This document shows positions 1 to 10,099 of a stretch of 64,000 bases of DNA, piece after piece. Below the pieces are notes generated by a model, which ran no database searches, was not told the origin of the DNA, and was given only the letters and a program-made list of their open reading frames with translations. Both the position numbers and the translations under genes were made by a program. Positions within the stretch are counted from its first letter, which is position 1. Each line of letters starts with the position of its first letter. Source of the stretch: Bryobacteraceae bacterium (lineage in GTDB: Bacteria; Acidobacteriota; Terriglobia; Bryobacterales; Bryobacteraceae); NCBI GenBank assembly GCA_041394945.1, contig JAWKHH010000005.1, forward strand, positions 682,001 to 746,000, written 5' to 3'.

Positions 1-261
1 GCGCGGCTGAAGCTCGAAGAACGGCGCGTTTTGTCGGTGCCGCTGACGGCGGTGGACACGACGGGCGACCAGAGCACCGTGATGGTGGTCCGCTCCAACG
101 GCACTGTCGAACGGCGCCAGATCGTTGCCGGCCTCGAAACCGGCGACCGCCTGGAAGTGCTCTCCGGCCTGGCCGACGGGGACCTCGTGGTGGTCTCCGG
201 CCGCGGCCAACTGGAGCAGGGCCAGCACGTGGCCGTTCGCAAAGCGGGGGCGCAACTCTAG
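1..261 (+). CDS. RND efflux periplasmic adaptor subunit, C-terminal fragment
   Basis: This is the tail of a membrane fusion protein (HlyD/AcrA-like) whose start lies outside the window; the reading frame is open from base 1. The 86 visible residues include the sequence VPLTAV followed by a variable loop and then GLETGDRLEVLSGLADGD, which matches the beta-barrel and membrane-proximal domains of RND adaptors. The adaptor would bridge the inner-membrane pump and the outer-membrane channel. Its stop codon shares one base with the GTG start of the pump gene, so the two are translationally coupled and form an operon with the TolC-like gene at 3378. Confident as to family; substrate unknown. Confidence 0.85.
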   Translation, partial: ARLKLEERRVLSVPLTAVDTTGDQSTVMVVRSNGTVERRQIVAGLETGDRLEVLSGLADGDLVVVSGRGQLEQGQHVAVRKAGAQL

Positions 262-3200
262 TGTGGCGTTTCGCGATCCGCGCGCCGCATTTCATCATCG
301 TCTGCTGCCTGATCATTTCCGTGATCGGCGTCACCGTGGTGGCGCGGATGCCGGTGGACATGTTCCCGGAGATCAAGATCCCGGTCGTCGTGGTGGCCAC
401 GTTCTTCAACGGCATGGCGCCGGAACAGATCGAGGCCGACATTACCGGACGCTACGAGCGGTTCTTCACGCTCGCCAGCGGGATCGAACATATTGAATCG
501 CGCTCGCTGCCCGGCGTGAGCCTGATCAAGATCTACTTTCAGCCGGGCGTGGACGCGGACACGGCCGTTTCCACGGTTTCGAACCTCTCGGTGGCGAACC
601 TGCGGCGCCTGCCCCAGGGGACGCTGCCGCCGGTGGTGCTCAAGATGGACGCCTCGGCGACGCCGGTGTGCCTGATCGCGCTCGGCGGCGAGGGTTTGAG
701 CGAGGCCCGCCTTCGCGACATTGCCCGCTACGCGGTGCGCAACCAGATCGCCACGGTGCCCGGAACGTCTGTGCCGCAGCCGTTCGGCGGCAAGTACCGC
801 CAGATCATGATCTATACGGACCCGATGAAGCTCGAGGCGCACGGGCTCTCGTTGATGGACGTGGTGCGGACGGTGAACGAAGCGAATCTGATCCTGCCGG
901 GCGGCAGCGTGTCGATCGGGTCCCGCGACTACAGCGTCTACACCAACAGCCAATTGGACAGCGTGGACGAAATGAACCAGATCCCGTTGCGGATGCTGAA
1001 CGGCGCGCCGGTTCGGGTGGCGGATATCGGGGAGGCGAAGGACGCCGCGCAGATCCAGACGAGCATCGTGCGGGTGGACGGCGCGCGTTCCGTGTACACG
1101 CCGGTGCTTCGGCAGGGCGGCGACTCGAACACGATCGCCATCGTCGACGGCGTGCGCGACGTGATGGGCCGGCTGCTCGACGTGCCGGCGACGCTGAAGG
1201 CGAGCGTCGTCTTCGATCAGTCGCGCTTCATCAAGACCGCCATCGAAACGCTGATCCACGAAGGTGTGCTCGGGCTGCTGCTCACTTCGGTGATGATCCT
1301 GATCTTCCTCGGCAGCTTCCGTTCGACGCTCGCGGTGTTCTTCTCGATTCCGCTCTCGGTGCTGGCGACTTTCATCTGCCTGAGCGCGATCGGCGGCACG
1401 GTGAACAGCATGGTGCTGGCCGGACTGGCGCTTGCGTTCTCGCGGCTGATCGACAACTCGGTGGTGGTGCTCGAGAACATCCATCGCCACCTGGAAATGG
1501 GAGAGCCGCCCACGGAAGCGGCGGTGGTGGGCGCGGGCGAAGTTGCGCTCCCCGTGCTGGCGGCGACGCTGACCACGGTGGTCGTCTTTTTCCCGGTGAC
1601 GTTTCTTTTCGGCGTGAGCCGGTTTCTCTTCACCGCCCTCGCGCTCGCCGTCGCGCTGGCGATGTTCGCTAGCTACGTGGTGGCGCTGACGGTGGTGCCG
1701 CTCTACTGCGCGCGATTCCTGCGGGCGCATGCGGCGGCCAGGCACCCGGAAGTGGGCGGCGGATTCAGCCACTGGTTCAACCGGAAGTTCGAGCGCTTCC
1801 TCGACGGCTACGAGTTTCTTGTGCGCGGCGCGCTCCGCTGGCCGGTGGTGACGATCGGGGCGATCCTGGTCGCGTGCTGCGCGAGCATCGTTACGCTTCC
1901 CGGCCTCGGCATCGCCTTCTTCCCCCGCACCGACGCCGGCCAGTTCATCGTCAACCTCAAGGCGCCGTCGGGCACTCCCATTGACTCGATGGAGGCGCTC
2001 GTGGCGAGGGCGGAAGACATCATCCGTAAGGAGATCCCGGCCAAAGACCTGGAGAAAGTGGTTTCCAACATCGGCGTCACCCCCGGTTTTTCCTCCATCT
2101 ACACGAGCAATTCCGCGCCCCACACCGCGTTTCTCCAGGTGAGCCTCAACGAGGAGCATGAAACGAGCAGCTTCGAGTACATGGAAAGGATCCGCCGGCG
2201 GCTCGCGTCGGAGATGCCGCTGCTCACGGCCTTCTTCCGTTCCGGCGGCATGGTGGACGCCGTGCTCAACCTCGGCATGCCCGCCCCGATCGACGTTCAG
2301 GTGAGCGGATCGAATCTCGAAAAGGACTACGAAATCGCGGTGCAACTCGCCTCGCAGATCCGCACGCTGCGCGGCGTGAGCGACGTCTACATTCCGCAGG
2401 ACGTCGACTACCCGGCGCTTCAGGTGAACGTGGACCGCCTGCGGGCGAGCAAGCTCGGGCTCAACGCCAAGGAAGTGATTCAGAACCTGATTACGGCGCT
2501 GACGTCGAACCAGATGATCGCGCCCAGCTACTGGGTGGACCCGCGCAGCGGCGACGACTACATGGTGACCGTGCAGTATCCCGAGCGCCAGGTGACCAAC
2601 CTCCGCGACTTTCGCGCCATTCCGATCCGTTCGGCCTCGGCGCCGCTGCCGGCCCGCCTCGACGCCGTCACCAATATCACCCGGTTCCAGGCGCCGACCG
2701 AGGTCGACCGATACCAGTTCCGCCGCGTGATCGACGTGTACGTGCAGCCTTCGGGCGAAGACCTGGGCCGGCTGGCCGAATCGATCGACGCAATCGTGGC
2801 TAAAACAAAAGTGCCCAACAACGTTCGAATCGATTTGCGGGGGATGGTGCAGGGCATGCGCCAGTCTTTCACGGCCTTCGGTTTCGGGCTCACGCTTTCG
2901 GTGCTGCTGCTCTACCTGATCCTGGTGGCGCAGTTCCGCTCTTTCGCCGATCCCATACTCATCCTGCTGGCCGTTCCGCCGGGCCTTGCCGGCGTGCTCG
3001 TGACGCTCACCGCCACCGGCACGACGCTCAACGTCATGTCGCTGATGGGCGTGGTGATGCTGGTGGGCATCGTCGCCTCGAACAGCATCCTCATCGTCGA
3101 GTTCGCCAACCAGCTCCGGCTGCAGATCGCGTCGGACACGATGGACGCGATCGTCAGCGCCTGCCGCATCCGGCTGCGCCCGGTGCTGATGACCTCGTTC

Positions 3201-3365
3201 GCCACGCTGGTCGGCCTGCTGCCGATGGCCCTGAAGCTTGGATCCGGCAGCGAGGCCTACGCGCCGCTGGCCCGGGCCATCCTCGGCGGACTCACCCTCT
3301 CGCTGATCACCACCGTCTTCCTGGTGCCGGCCGCGTATCTGCTGCTCTACCGGCGCCGGGCGTAA
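261..3365 (+). CDS. RND efflux pump, inner-membrane transporter subunit
   Basis: A 1034-residue protein of the AcrB/MexB-like (AcrB/AcrD/AcrF) superfamily, full length for the family, with the usual two halves: a transmembrane helix near residue 10, a large periplasmic loop, six helices around residues 330-530, then the pattern repeated. It uses proton motive force to expel substrates through the TolC-like channel encoded next. Start is GTG, overlapping the adaptor stop. The proton relay is altered: the helix-4 pair that is Asp-Asp in AcrB reads D398-N399 (in RLIDNSVVVLENI), and the position matching AcrB Lys940 is S940 (in VASNSILIVEF). Such variants occur in other RND subfamilies, so the pump may still work but couple protons differently. 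Substrate cannot be told from sequence. Confidence 0.95.
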   Translation: MWRFAIRAPHFIIVCCLIISVIGVTVVARMPVDMFPEIKIPVVVVATFFNGMAPEQIEADITGRYERFFTLASGIEHIESRSLPGVSLIKIYFQPGVDADTAVSTVSNLSVANLRRLPQGTLPPVVLKMDASATPVCLIALGGEGLSEARLRDIARYAVRNQIATVPGTSVPQPFGGKYRQIMIYTDPMKLEAHGLSLMDVVRTVNEANLILPGGSVSIGSRDYSVYTNSQLDSVDEMNQIPLRMLNGAPVRVADIGEAKDAAQIQTSIVRVDGARSVYTPVLRQGGDSNTIAIVDGVRDVMGRLLDVPATLKASVVFDQSRFIKTAIETLIHEGVLGLLLTSVMILIFLGSFRSTLAVFFSIPLSVLATFICLSAIGGTVNSMVLAGLALAFSRLIDNSVVVLENIHRHLEMGEPPTEAAVVGAGEVALPVLAATLTTVVVFFPVTFLFGVSRFLFTALALAVALAMFASYVVALTVVPLYCARFLRAHAAARHPEVGGGFSHWFNRKFERFLDGYEFLVRGALRWPVVTIGAILVACCASIVTLPGLGIAFFPRTDAGQFIVNLKAPSGTPIDSMEALVARAEDIIRKEIPAKDLEKVVSNIGVTPGFSSIYTSNSAPHTAFLQVSLNEEHETSSFEYMERIRRRLASEMPLLTAFFRSGGMVDAVLNLGMPAPIDVQVSGSNLEKDYEIAVQLASQIRTLRGVSDVYIPQDVDYPALQVNVDRLRASKLGLNAKEVIQNLITALTSNQMIAPSYWVDPRSGDDYMVTVQYPERQVTNLRDFRAIPIRSASAPLPARLDAVTNITRFQAPTEVDRYQFRRVIDVYVQPSGEDLGRLAESIDAIVAKTKVPNNVRIDLRGMVQGMRQSFTAFGFGLTLSVLLLYLILVAQFRSFADPILILLAVPPGLAGVLVTLTATGTTLNVMSLMGVVMLVGIVASNSILIVEFANQLRLQIASDTMDAIVSACRIRLRPVLMTSFATLVGLLPMALKLGSGSEAYAPLARAILGGLTLSLITTVFLVPAAYLLLYRRRA

Positions 3366-3377
3366 GGAGCGTTTTCA

Positions 3378-4646
3378 TTGCGTCGTTTCATTGCCTGGAT
3401 ACTCGTTTGCGCCGCTCCGGCGGCGGCCGCGGACCCGCTGACGCTCGAGCAGGCCGTCGCCATCGCGCTCCGTTCGCACCCCCGCATCGCCGCCGACACG
3501 GCGCTATCGGAAGCCGCGGCGGCGAACGTGAATGAAGTCCGCGCCGGGCTCTATCCCACGGTGGGCGCTCACGTGGCCGGTGTGGGCGCCGTGAACGACA
3601 GCCGCATCGCCGCCGGCGCGCTGAACAACCCGATTATCCTGAGCCGCCTCGGCATGGGCACGTCGGTCTCGCAGTTGATCACCGATTTCGGGCGCACGCA
3701 GGACCTCACCCAGACCAGCCGCCTTCGCGCGGACTCGGCTCGGGAGAACATCAACGCCACGCGAGCCGGCGTCGTCCTCAGTGTCTACCGCGCTTTCTAC
3801 AGCGGCCTTCGCACCCGAAATATCCTCCGCGTGCTCCGCCAGACGATCGAGGATCGCCAGCTCATCCTCGATCAAGTCAACGCGCTCGCGGCCAGCAATC
3901 TCAAATCGCGCCTCGACGTCAGCTTCGCCGAAGTGAACCTCTCGGAGGCGCAGCTCGCGCTCTCCGCCGCGGAGAACCTCCATCAGGCCGCGCTCGCCGA
4001 GCTCTCCTCGGCGATGGGTTTCCGTGAGCCGCGCGATTACGACCTCGTCGAAGTGGACCCGCGCAACCAGCCTCCGCCCTCCTCGGCGGACCTGATCGCG
4101 TCGGCCATCGCCGCCCGTCCCGAAATCACGGCGCTCCGCCTCGAGCACCAGGCCGCGCTTCGCTATGTGGAGGCGGAGAAGAAGCTCTCGCGCCCGACGG
4201 TCTCCGCCCTTGGCGCGGCCGGCGTCGCCCCCGCCCATAGCGACCGGATGCGCGGCCGGTACGGCGCCGTCGGCGTCACGTTCAACATGCCGGTCTTCAA
4301 CGGTCATCTTTTCGACGCGCGCGAGCGCGAAGCTGCGTTCCGGGCGCAGTCGATCGCGAAGCGGATCGAGGATATCGAGAACAACGTTGCCCGCGAGATC
4401 ACCGTCGCGCGGCTGAATGCCGACACCGCCTGGCAGCGCATCGCGCTCGGGGCGCAGTTGTTGAAGCAATCGCGGCTGGCGTTGGACCTCGCCCAGGAGC
4501 GCTACAAGCTCGGACTGAGCTCGATCGTGGAGCTCAGCCAGGCGCAGTTGAACGAGACAACGGCCACCATCCGCGACACCGCGGCGCAGTACGACTATCT
4601 GATCGAGATCGCCAACCTGGAATATCAGGCCGGGCGGCTGCGGTAG
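3378..4646 (+). CDS. TolC family outer membrane efflux protein
   Basis: A 422-residue outer-membrane channel protein, third gene of the RND operon. The start is TTG, supported by an AAGGAG ribosome binding site at 3364-3369 with eight bases of spacing. Residues 1-18 are a signal peptide (RRFIAWILVCAAPAAAA). The mature chain starts with LTLEQAVAIALRSHP, the typical TolC opening, and contains two internally similar halves rich in long amphipathic helices, ending in YKLGLSSIVELSQAQ, the second-repeat signature. It would form the trimeric channel carrying efflux substrates across the outer membrane, which shows that the host is a diderm. Confidence 0.93.
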   Translation: MRRFIAWILVCAAPAAAADPLTLEQAVAIALRSHPRIAADTALSEAAAANVNEVRAGLYPTVGAHVAGVGAVNDSRIAAGALNNPIILSRLGMGTSVSQLITDFGRTQDLTQTSRLRADSARENINATRAGVVLSVYRAFYSGLRTRNILRVLRQTIEDRQLILDQVNALAASNLKSRLDVSFAEVNLSEAQLALSAAENLHQAALAELSSAMGFREPRDYDLVEVDPRNQPPPSSADLIASAIAARPEITALRLEHQAALRYVEAEKKLSRPTVSALGAAGVAPAHSDRMRGRYGAVGVTFNMPVFNGHLFDAREREAAFRAQSIAKRIEDIENNVAREITVARLNADTAWQRIALGAQLLKQSRLALDLAQERYKLGLSSIVELSQAQLNETTATIRDTAAQYDYLIEIANLEYQAGRLR

Positions 4647-4677
4647 CGGCCTTTGCGTCCGGCGCGATAATGTCCCG

Positions 4678-5829
4678 ATGGCTCCCCTCGACGGCATCAC
4701 CGTCCTCGATTTCACCCGCGCCGTCGCCGGTCCGTTCGCCACCATGATGCTCGGCGACCTGGGCGCGCGCGTGATCAAGATCGAAGAGCCGGCCCGCGGC
4801 GATGAGACCCGCGCCTGGGCCCCGCCCTTCGTGGGCGGCGAAAGCGCGTACTTTCTATCGATGAACCGCAATAAGGAGAGCGTCGCGGCGGACCTCAAGA
4901 CCGCCGCCGATCTCGCGCTCGTCCGCTCCATCGCGGCACGCGCCGACGTCGTCGTTGAGAACTTTCGTCCCGGGGTGATGGAACGGCTCGGCCTGGGCTA
5001 CGAGGCGCTACGCGAATCGAACCCCGGCCTCATCTACGCTTCGGTCTCCGGCTTCGGGCAGACCGGACCGGCGAGCCACCTTCCCGGCTACGACATGATC
5101 GTGCAGGCCGTTTCCGGCTCCATGCATACGAGCGCGACGCCGGAGCAGGAGGCGGCGAAGGTGGCGTTTCCCGTCTCCGATATCGTCGCGGCGCTATTCA
5201 CGTCGAACGCGATCGCGGCGGCGCTCTACGAACGCACCCATACCGGTGCGGGACGGCGCATCGAAGTGAGTCTTCTCGAAGCGATGCTCTGCGCGCAAAG
5301 CAACCTCGCCGGAAGTATCCTCCTCGCCGACCACGACCCGCCGCGCGTGGGCATCGCGCAGGGCAACATCGTCCCCTATCAGTTGTTCCACTGCCGGGAC
5401 GCGGCGATCGTCTGCGGTGCGCTGAACGAACCGATGTGGGCGCGCTTCTGCGCCGCCCTCGAGAAGCCGGAATGGCTGGCCGACTCCCGCTTCGCCGGCA
5501 ATCCGGCGCGGATGCGGCATCGCGCCGAGCTTGTCGGCTTGATTGAAGGCGTGCTCGGGGCGGGCACGGTGGCGGATTGGACGGCGCGCTTCGAGCGCCA
5601 CGGCATCCCCTGCGGGCCGGTGCTGTCGCTGCGGGAGGCGCTGGAGCTCGAGCAGGTGGCCGCGCGGGGCGCCGTTGTCGAGATGGAGAGCGCGGCCCTC
5701 GGGAAGTTGCGCATGGTGGGGAACCCGATGCGGATCGAGGGGTGTGATCTTGTCTACCGTGCGCCGGCGGCTCTGGGAGCCGATACGGCGCGGGTGCGGG
5801 CGGAGTTCTCCGTTCCGGAGGGTTCATAG
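4678..5829 (+). CDS. CaiB/BaiF family CoA-transferase (class III)
   Basis: A 383-residue class III CoA-transferase, which moves CoA between carboxylic acids through an Asp-bound mixed anhydride. The N-terminus LDGITVLDFTRAVAGPFATM and the block KIEEPARGDETR are the family hallmarks. D168 in FPVSDIVAALF aligns with the catalytic aspartate of formyl-CoA transferase by recall. Length is normal. It lies 31 bases downstream of the TolC-like gene on the same strand, with no obvious functional link to efflux, and is convergent with the UPF0182 gene. The acyl substrate cannot be assigned; alternatives within the family include racemases such as alpha-methylacyl-CoA racemase. Confidence 0.92.
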   Translation: MAPLDGITVLDFTRAVAGPFATMMLGDLGARVIKIEEPARGDETRAWAPPFVGGESAYFLSMNRNKESVAADLKTAADLALVRSIAARADVVVENFRPGVMERLGLGYEALRESNPGLIYASVSGFGQTGPASHLPGYDMIVQAVSGSMHTSATPEQEAAKVAFPVSDIVAALFTSNAIAAALYERTHTGAGRRIEVSLLEAMLCAQSNLAGSILLADHDPPRVGIAQGNIVPYQLFHCRDAAIVCGALNEPMWARFCAALEKPEWLADSRFAGNPARMRHRAELVGLIEGVLGAGTVADWTARFERHGIPCGPVLSLREALELEQVAARGAVVEMESAALGKLRMVGNPMRIEGCDLVYRAPAALGADTARVRAEFSVPEGS

Positions 5830-5860
5830 CGCGCCGTGAATTCCGCGGACCGCCCGCTCG

Positions 5861-8557
5861 CTACCGGACAAGCCCCTCGATCGCCTCCAACTCCCGTCCC
5901 GCGTCGGCGTACTTGCCCTGCGACCAGAGCTCGCGATAGCGCTTGAGGCGACCGCGAATCTCAGTCAGTCTGCGCGCGTCGCCGCCCGTCGGCGGGCGTT
6001 CCACCGCGGGCGCCGCGCCGGCGGCCGGAGCGGCCGTGGGAACAGGGGCGCCGCCGCGGACCTGTTCCAACGCGGCGAGCGCTTCGGCGTAGGTATCGCG
6101 ATAGACCAGGTCGTTGCCCATGGCGAGCACCACCTTCTTCAACTGCGGCATCCGCGCCTCGGCGGCCTGGATGTAGATGGGCTCCACGTACAGGAACGAG
6201 TCCTCCACGGGCAGCACGAGCATCTGGCCCCGCAGCACGGTGGAGCCTTTCTGGCCCCAGAGCGAGAGGTCCTTCGAGATCTCGGGGTCCTGATCGATGC
6301 GGGCCTCCATCTGCATCGGTCCGAAGACGAGTTCCTGCTTGGAAAGCTGCAGGAACGATAGTTCACCGAGGTGCTCGCCGTCGCAGCGCGCGATCATCAC
6401 GCCGATGAGATTATCCTTGCTCCGCGGCGTGAACGGCAGCAGCAAAAGGAACTCGGGCTCGGTTTCGCCGGGCAGCGTCGCCACCACGTAGGTAGGCGCC
6501 ACCGGACTCGGCCTGTTCTCGTTGCCGTACAAGTTCCGCGCGATGTCCCACACGTCTTCCTTGTTATAGAAGGTCTGTGGGTCCCGCATGTGAAACAGCC
6601 GGTAGATCTGCGCCTGCGTTTGAAACAGCGTTTCCGGGTAGCGCAGGTGCGCGCGGATGCTGGCGGGCATCTCCGCCATCGGCTTGAACAACTGGGGGAA
6701 CAGATTGCGGTAGGCGCCGACGATCGGGTCCGTCTCATCGACGACATACAGCGCGATGGTGCCGTTGTAGGCGTCCACGGTCGCCTTCACTGAGTTGCGG
6801 ATGTAGTTGACGCGCCCGCCCCCGAGCAGCACGTGGCTCGAGTAGGGATGCGAATCGGAGACGGTGTAGGCGTCCACGGTCCATACGAGGCGGCCGTCTT
6901 CGGTAACCACCATGTACGGATCGGAATCCCAGTAGAGGAAGCCCGCCACCGTGTCCAGCCGTTGCTCCACGTTGCGGCGGATGATCATGCGGGTGTCATC
7001 GGTGAACAGCGTAGTCAGCACCATGTTGATGTCGGCGTAGCGGATGGCGGCGGCGACGCGGAGCGGGAAGGAGGCTACCGGGAAGCCGCCGGCGCCCTCG
7101 TATCGCGTGAAGACGCTGTCGTTGCCGGATGGGTAGGAAAACTCCTTCTGGCCGGATCTGACGAAGAGCGGCTCGTGCGTTACTTCGCCGTAGTAGATTT
7201 CGGGCCGCGTGAGCTTCAGGCTGGCGGTATTGATCTTGGGCGGCGCGTCCTGCACCAGCAGGTTCGGCAACCCGTCCGGTGTGATCCGGTTGGCCTCGGC
7301 CATCACCATTCCGTAGCCGTGCGTGTAGATGAAGTGCGGGTTGATCCAGCGGCTTTGCGCGTCGGGCAACTGACGAATGTCGAGTTCGCGCGGCGTAAGC
7401 ATTACCTGGCGGAGGTCCCCGTCGATTACGTATCGGTCCACGTCGCTATCGGCGAAGACGTAGTACGGGCGTAGGGTCTGAATCTGGGATACGGTGTCGT
7501 GAAAGGCGCGCCAGTCCCAGAGCCTGATGTTATCGATGATCGCTTTGTGCGCGGCGAGATTGGGGCGCGCGTCGAGCTTCGCCGAAAACTCGGTTTCCTC
7601 AATGCGGCGGTTCAACCCGAACGCTGCGCGGGTGGCTTCGATGTGGCGTTCGATGTAAGGCTTCTGGATCTGGATCTCGTTGGGACGCACGTATAGGGCG
7701 TTGACCGCGGGAGGCGCCAGGACGTAGAGCGCTCCGGTGGCGACAACGCCGAAGACGGCGCGCCACTGGCCGGCGAGCACAGCCAGCGCCGCGACAACAT
7801 AGGCGGCGATCATCAGCCAGAGCAGCGGCAGCCGGATATGCTCGTCGACGTAGTCGGCGCCGACGAGAAATCCGTGGTCGCTCATCAGCAGGTCGTATCG
7901 GTTCAGGTAGTGGCGCCCGGCGAGCGCCAGCAGAGCCAGCCCTGCCGCGGCCCGGAGAAGTCCGGCGGTCCAGCCGGTTTCAAGACGCAGGGCGCGCACG
8001 TCGAACTGGCCGCCCGCGGCCGCTGCTTCGAGCTGCGATTGGATGGGAGCCATGCGCGCCGCCAGAACGTAGGTGAGCGCGGCGCCAACGGCGAGAGCCA
8101 GGATGTAGCTGTAGATAACTCGGTAGAACGGGAGCGAGAAAAGATAAAACGCGAGCGGCTTGCCGAAAAGTGGATCCTGCCAGGCGCCTGCCGCCACCGG
8201 CTGGCCGCTGCCGCCGAACCAGCGGATTACGGCGTTGGAATCGATCGTGGCCGACGCCAGCATGAGGCCGGCGAACAGGGCCAGCAACACCGAGAGGCGC
8301 GCGAAGGCCGGCATTACGCCCAGGCTGCGCCCGCCGTCTTTCAACCCGCGGGCGAGGGCCATCCACAGAATGGCCGCCGCGATCAGCCCGGCGATGCCCG
8401 CCGGCGCCACCCCGTAGATGAGCATGTTGACCCAGGTGTCGAGCTGGCCGACTTCCTTCCACCACTCGTAATCGATCCAGGTGCCGGCTAGAATATTGCC
8501 GCCGATGATCACGAGCAGCGCGGCGATGATGTAACGGAACGGTCCCACGGCTTCCAT
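5861..8557 (-). CDS. UPF0182 family membrane protein
   Basis: An 898-residue member of UPF0182 (COG1615), a family of large integral membrane proteins of unknown function. About seven transmembrane helices lie in the first 300 residues (for example FRYIIAALLVIIGGNILAG), followed by a long soluble region containing the conserved stretches YTHGYGMVMAE, GGFPVASFPLR and DPYMVVTEDGRLVWTVDAYT that I associate with this family, and an Ala/Pro-rich linker plus a short helical tail. I prefer the ATG at 8557, preceded by GGGG at five bases, over a TTG six codons upstream. It stands alone between a convergent CoA-transferase and a sulfatase. Function unknown. Confidence 0.9.
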   Translation of the reverse strand: MEAVGPFRYIIAALLVIIGGNILAGTWIDYEWWKEVGQLDTWVNMLIYGVAPAGIAGLIAAAILWMALARGLKDGGRSLGVMPAFARLSVLLALFAGLMLASATIDSNAVIRWFGGSGQPVAAGAWQDPLFGKPLAFYLFSLPFYRVIYSYILALAVGAALTYVLAARMAPIQSQLEAAAAGGQFDVRALRLETGWTAGLLRAAAGLALLALAGRHYLNRYDLLMSDHGFLVGADYVDEHIRLPLLWLMIAAYVVAALAVLAGQWRAVFGVVATGALYVLAPPAVNALYVRPNEIQIQKPYIERHIEATRAAFGLNRRIEETEFSAKLDARPNLAAHKAIIDNIRLWDWRAFHDTVSQIQTLRPYYVFADSDVDRYVIDGDLRQVMLTPRELDIRQLPDAQSRWINPHFIYTHGYGMVMAEANRITPDGLPNLLVQDAPPKINTASLKLTRPEIYYGEVTHEPLFVRSGQKEFSYPSGNDSVFTRYEGAGGFPVASFPLRVAAAIRYADINMVLTTLFTDDTRMIIRRNVEQRLDTVAGFLYWDSDPYMVVTEDGRLVWTVDAYTVSDSHPYSSHVLLGGGRVNYIRNSVKATVDAYNGTIALYVVDETDPIVGAYRNLFPQLFKPMAEMPASIRAHLRYPETLFQTQAQIYRLFHMRDPQTFYNKEDVWDIARNLYGNENRPSPVAPTYVVATLPGETEPEFLLLLPFTPRSKDNLIGVMIARCDGEHLGELSFLQLSKQELVFGPMQMEARIDQDPEISKDLSLWGQKGSTVLRGQMLVLPVEDSFLYVEPIYIQAAEARMPQLKKVVLAMGNDLVYRDTYAEALAALEQVRGGAPVPTAAPAAGAAPAVERPPTGGDARRLTEIRGRLKRYRELWSQGKYADAGRELEAIEGLVR

Positions 8558-8634
8558 GTTAACCCCGACGGACAATCGAGGCCGCCCATTCTCAAATGGT
8601 CATGCACGCCCGCCGTCTTCCGGGCGGGCTCGCC

Positions 8635-10056
8635 CTACTCCGCCGCCACCTCGAACTGGTCCCCCGAATCCGCCACCCATTGCTTCAGCCGCGCCGCCAG
8701 CTTCCGCCGCTCCGCCCGGTACCGGTTGTTGTGCGCCACGTTCACCTGTTCGTACGGATCTTCGTTCAGGTTGTACATCACCCAAGGCATGCCGGCGAAC
8801 GACACGTACTTCCAACCGTCGCGAGTCACCACCCCGCGATACGGCTTGTTGATGCTGTTGGCATGGCCGGTCGGAACCACCTGCTGCAGAAACGCCGAGT
8901 CCGGCATTCCCGCCGGCCGCTCCCGCTTCGTCAACCGGAACGACGAGTAGTCGTAGCCTTCCATCCACGTGGGCTTCGCGATCCCGCACAGCCCCAGCGT
9001 CGTCGGCGCGATGTCCACCGTCGTCAACACCGCGTCCGGACGCGAGTTCGCCCGGTTGTTGTACCGTGGCTCCTCCCCGGCCAGGATGAACGGCACACGG
9101 ATCGACTCCTCGAACGGATTCGTCTTTCGATACATCCCATGCGACCCATGCATGTCCCCGTGATCGCTGAAGACGACAAGATGCGTGTTGAAGCTCATCC
9201 CGGCCTTGTCGAGCGCCGCCCGCACCCGTCCGATGTTCCAATCCCAGTTCTCGATCATCGCGTAGTAGCCGGCCATGTCGCGCCGCGCGGTCTCCTGGAC
9301 ATCCGGCACGCCGGGCACGTTCGGCCTCATGTCGAGCTTGCCGGGGACGAACTTCTGCATGTACTCCGCCGGCGCCACGTAAGGATCGTGCGGAGGCTGC
9401 ACCGAAAGCACCGCGAAGAACGGCTTCCCGCGCCCGGCCTGCGCGTCCGCGCCGCGCTCGGCGATGTACTTCGTGAGTAAGTTCGTCAGCTCGTCGGTCT
9501 CGTAGCCAGGAAGACGGTAATGGAAAGCATCCTTCCCCCGCCCCCCGTGGACCCAGGAGTCCCACTGGCTGTTGTTGTTCTCATACCCTACCCACTGCGC
9601 GAACCCGCCGCGCTTGTCCGGATCTGTGATGTGAAACGCCGCTCGCCCCGTGGCTTCCTTGAACCCCGCCAGATGCCACTTCCCGAAGTACGCCGTGTGA
9701 TACCCGGCCTCGTTGAACGGCTGCGCGACAGTCGGCTGCCCGTCCGGCAGTGCGTACTCGTGTCCCCGCACGCAATGGTGAGCCCACCGGCTCGTCAGCA
9801 CGGACCCGCGAAACGGACAGCACAACGGGAACGACGACACGGCGCGAGAGAAGTTCACCCCAAGCGCGGACAGGTTATCGATGTTCGGCGTGGATACGTT
9901 CGGGTCGCCATTGCAGCTCAGAGCCTGTGCCCGGTGCTGATCGGCGAACAGCCAGATCACATTCGGCCGCGAGTCCCCGCTCGGCCGCGGCGGGCTCGTC
10001 TGCGCGGCGAGCGGCGTCATGGCCGCCGGGGTACTCAGGAACGTGCGTCGGTTCAT
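8635..10056 (-). CDS. Sulfatase family protein, Tat-exported
   Basis: A 473-residue type I sulfatase/phosphodiesterase of the alkaline phosphatase superfamily. Residues 1-20 form a twin-arginine signal (MNRRTFLS), so it is exported folded. RPNVIWLFADQ provides the first metal ligands, and C79 in CCPFR fits the CxPxR site whose cysteine becomes formylglycine, with Phe in place of the usual Ser. GKWHLAG and FSDHGDMHGSHG are further active-site blocks. The reading frame stays open upstream of 10056, but that extension lacks a signal and would overlap the divergent gene at 10100. Likely role is desulfation of an extracellular sulfated polymer or ester; substrate not predictable. Confidence 0.93.
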   Translation of the reverse strand: MNRRTFLSTPAAMTPLAAQTSPPRPSGDSRPNVIWLFADQHRAQALSCNGDPNVSTPNIDNLSALGVNFSRAVSSFPLCCPFRGSVLTSRWAHHCVRGHEYALPDGQPTVAQPFNEAGYHTAYFGKWHLAGFKEATGRAAFHITDPDKRGGFAQWVGYENNNSQWDSWVHGGRGKDAFHYRLPGYETDELTNLLTKYIAERGADAQAGRGKPFFAVLSVQPPHDPYVAPAEYMQKFVPGKLDMRPNVPGVPDVQETARRDMAGYYAMIENWDWNIGRVRAALDKAGMSFNTHLVVFSDHGDMHGSHGMYRKTNPFEESIRVPFILAGEEPRYNNRANSRPDAVLTTVDIAPTTLGLCGIAKPTWMEGYDYSSFRLTKRERPAGMPDSAFLQQVVPTGHANSINKPYRGVVTRDGWKYVSFAGMPWVMYNLNEDPYEQVNVAHNNRYRAERRKLAARLKQWVADSGDQFEVAAE

Positions 10057-10099
10057 GCACGCTAATCTACCGGTCTTGATATCCTCGAAGCAACCGCCC

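Noticed and set aside
258..2345. Long minus-strand open frame opposite the RND pump
   Set aside because: It is antisense to a clear RND gene, is Arg/His-rich without domains, and is the kind of shadow frame expected in high-GC DNA.
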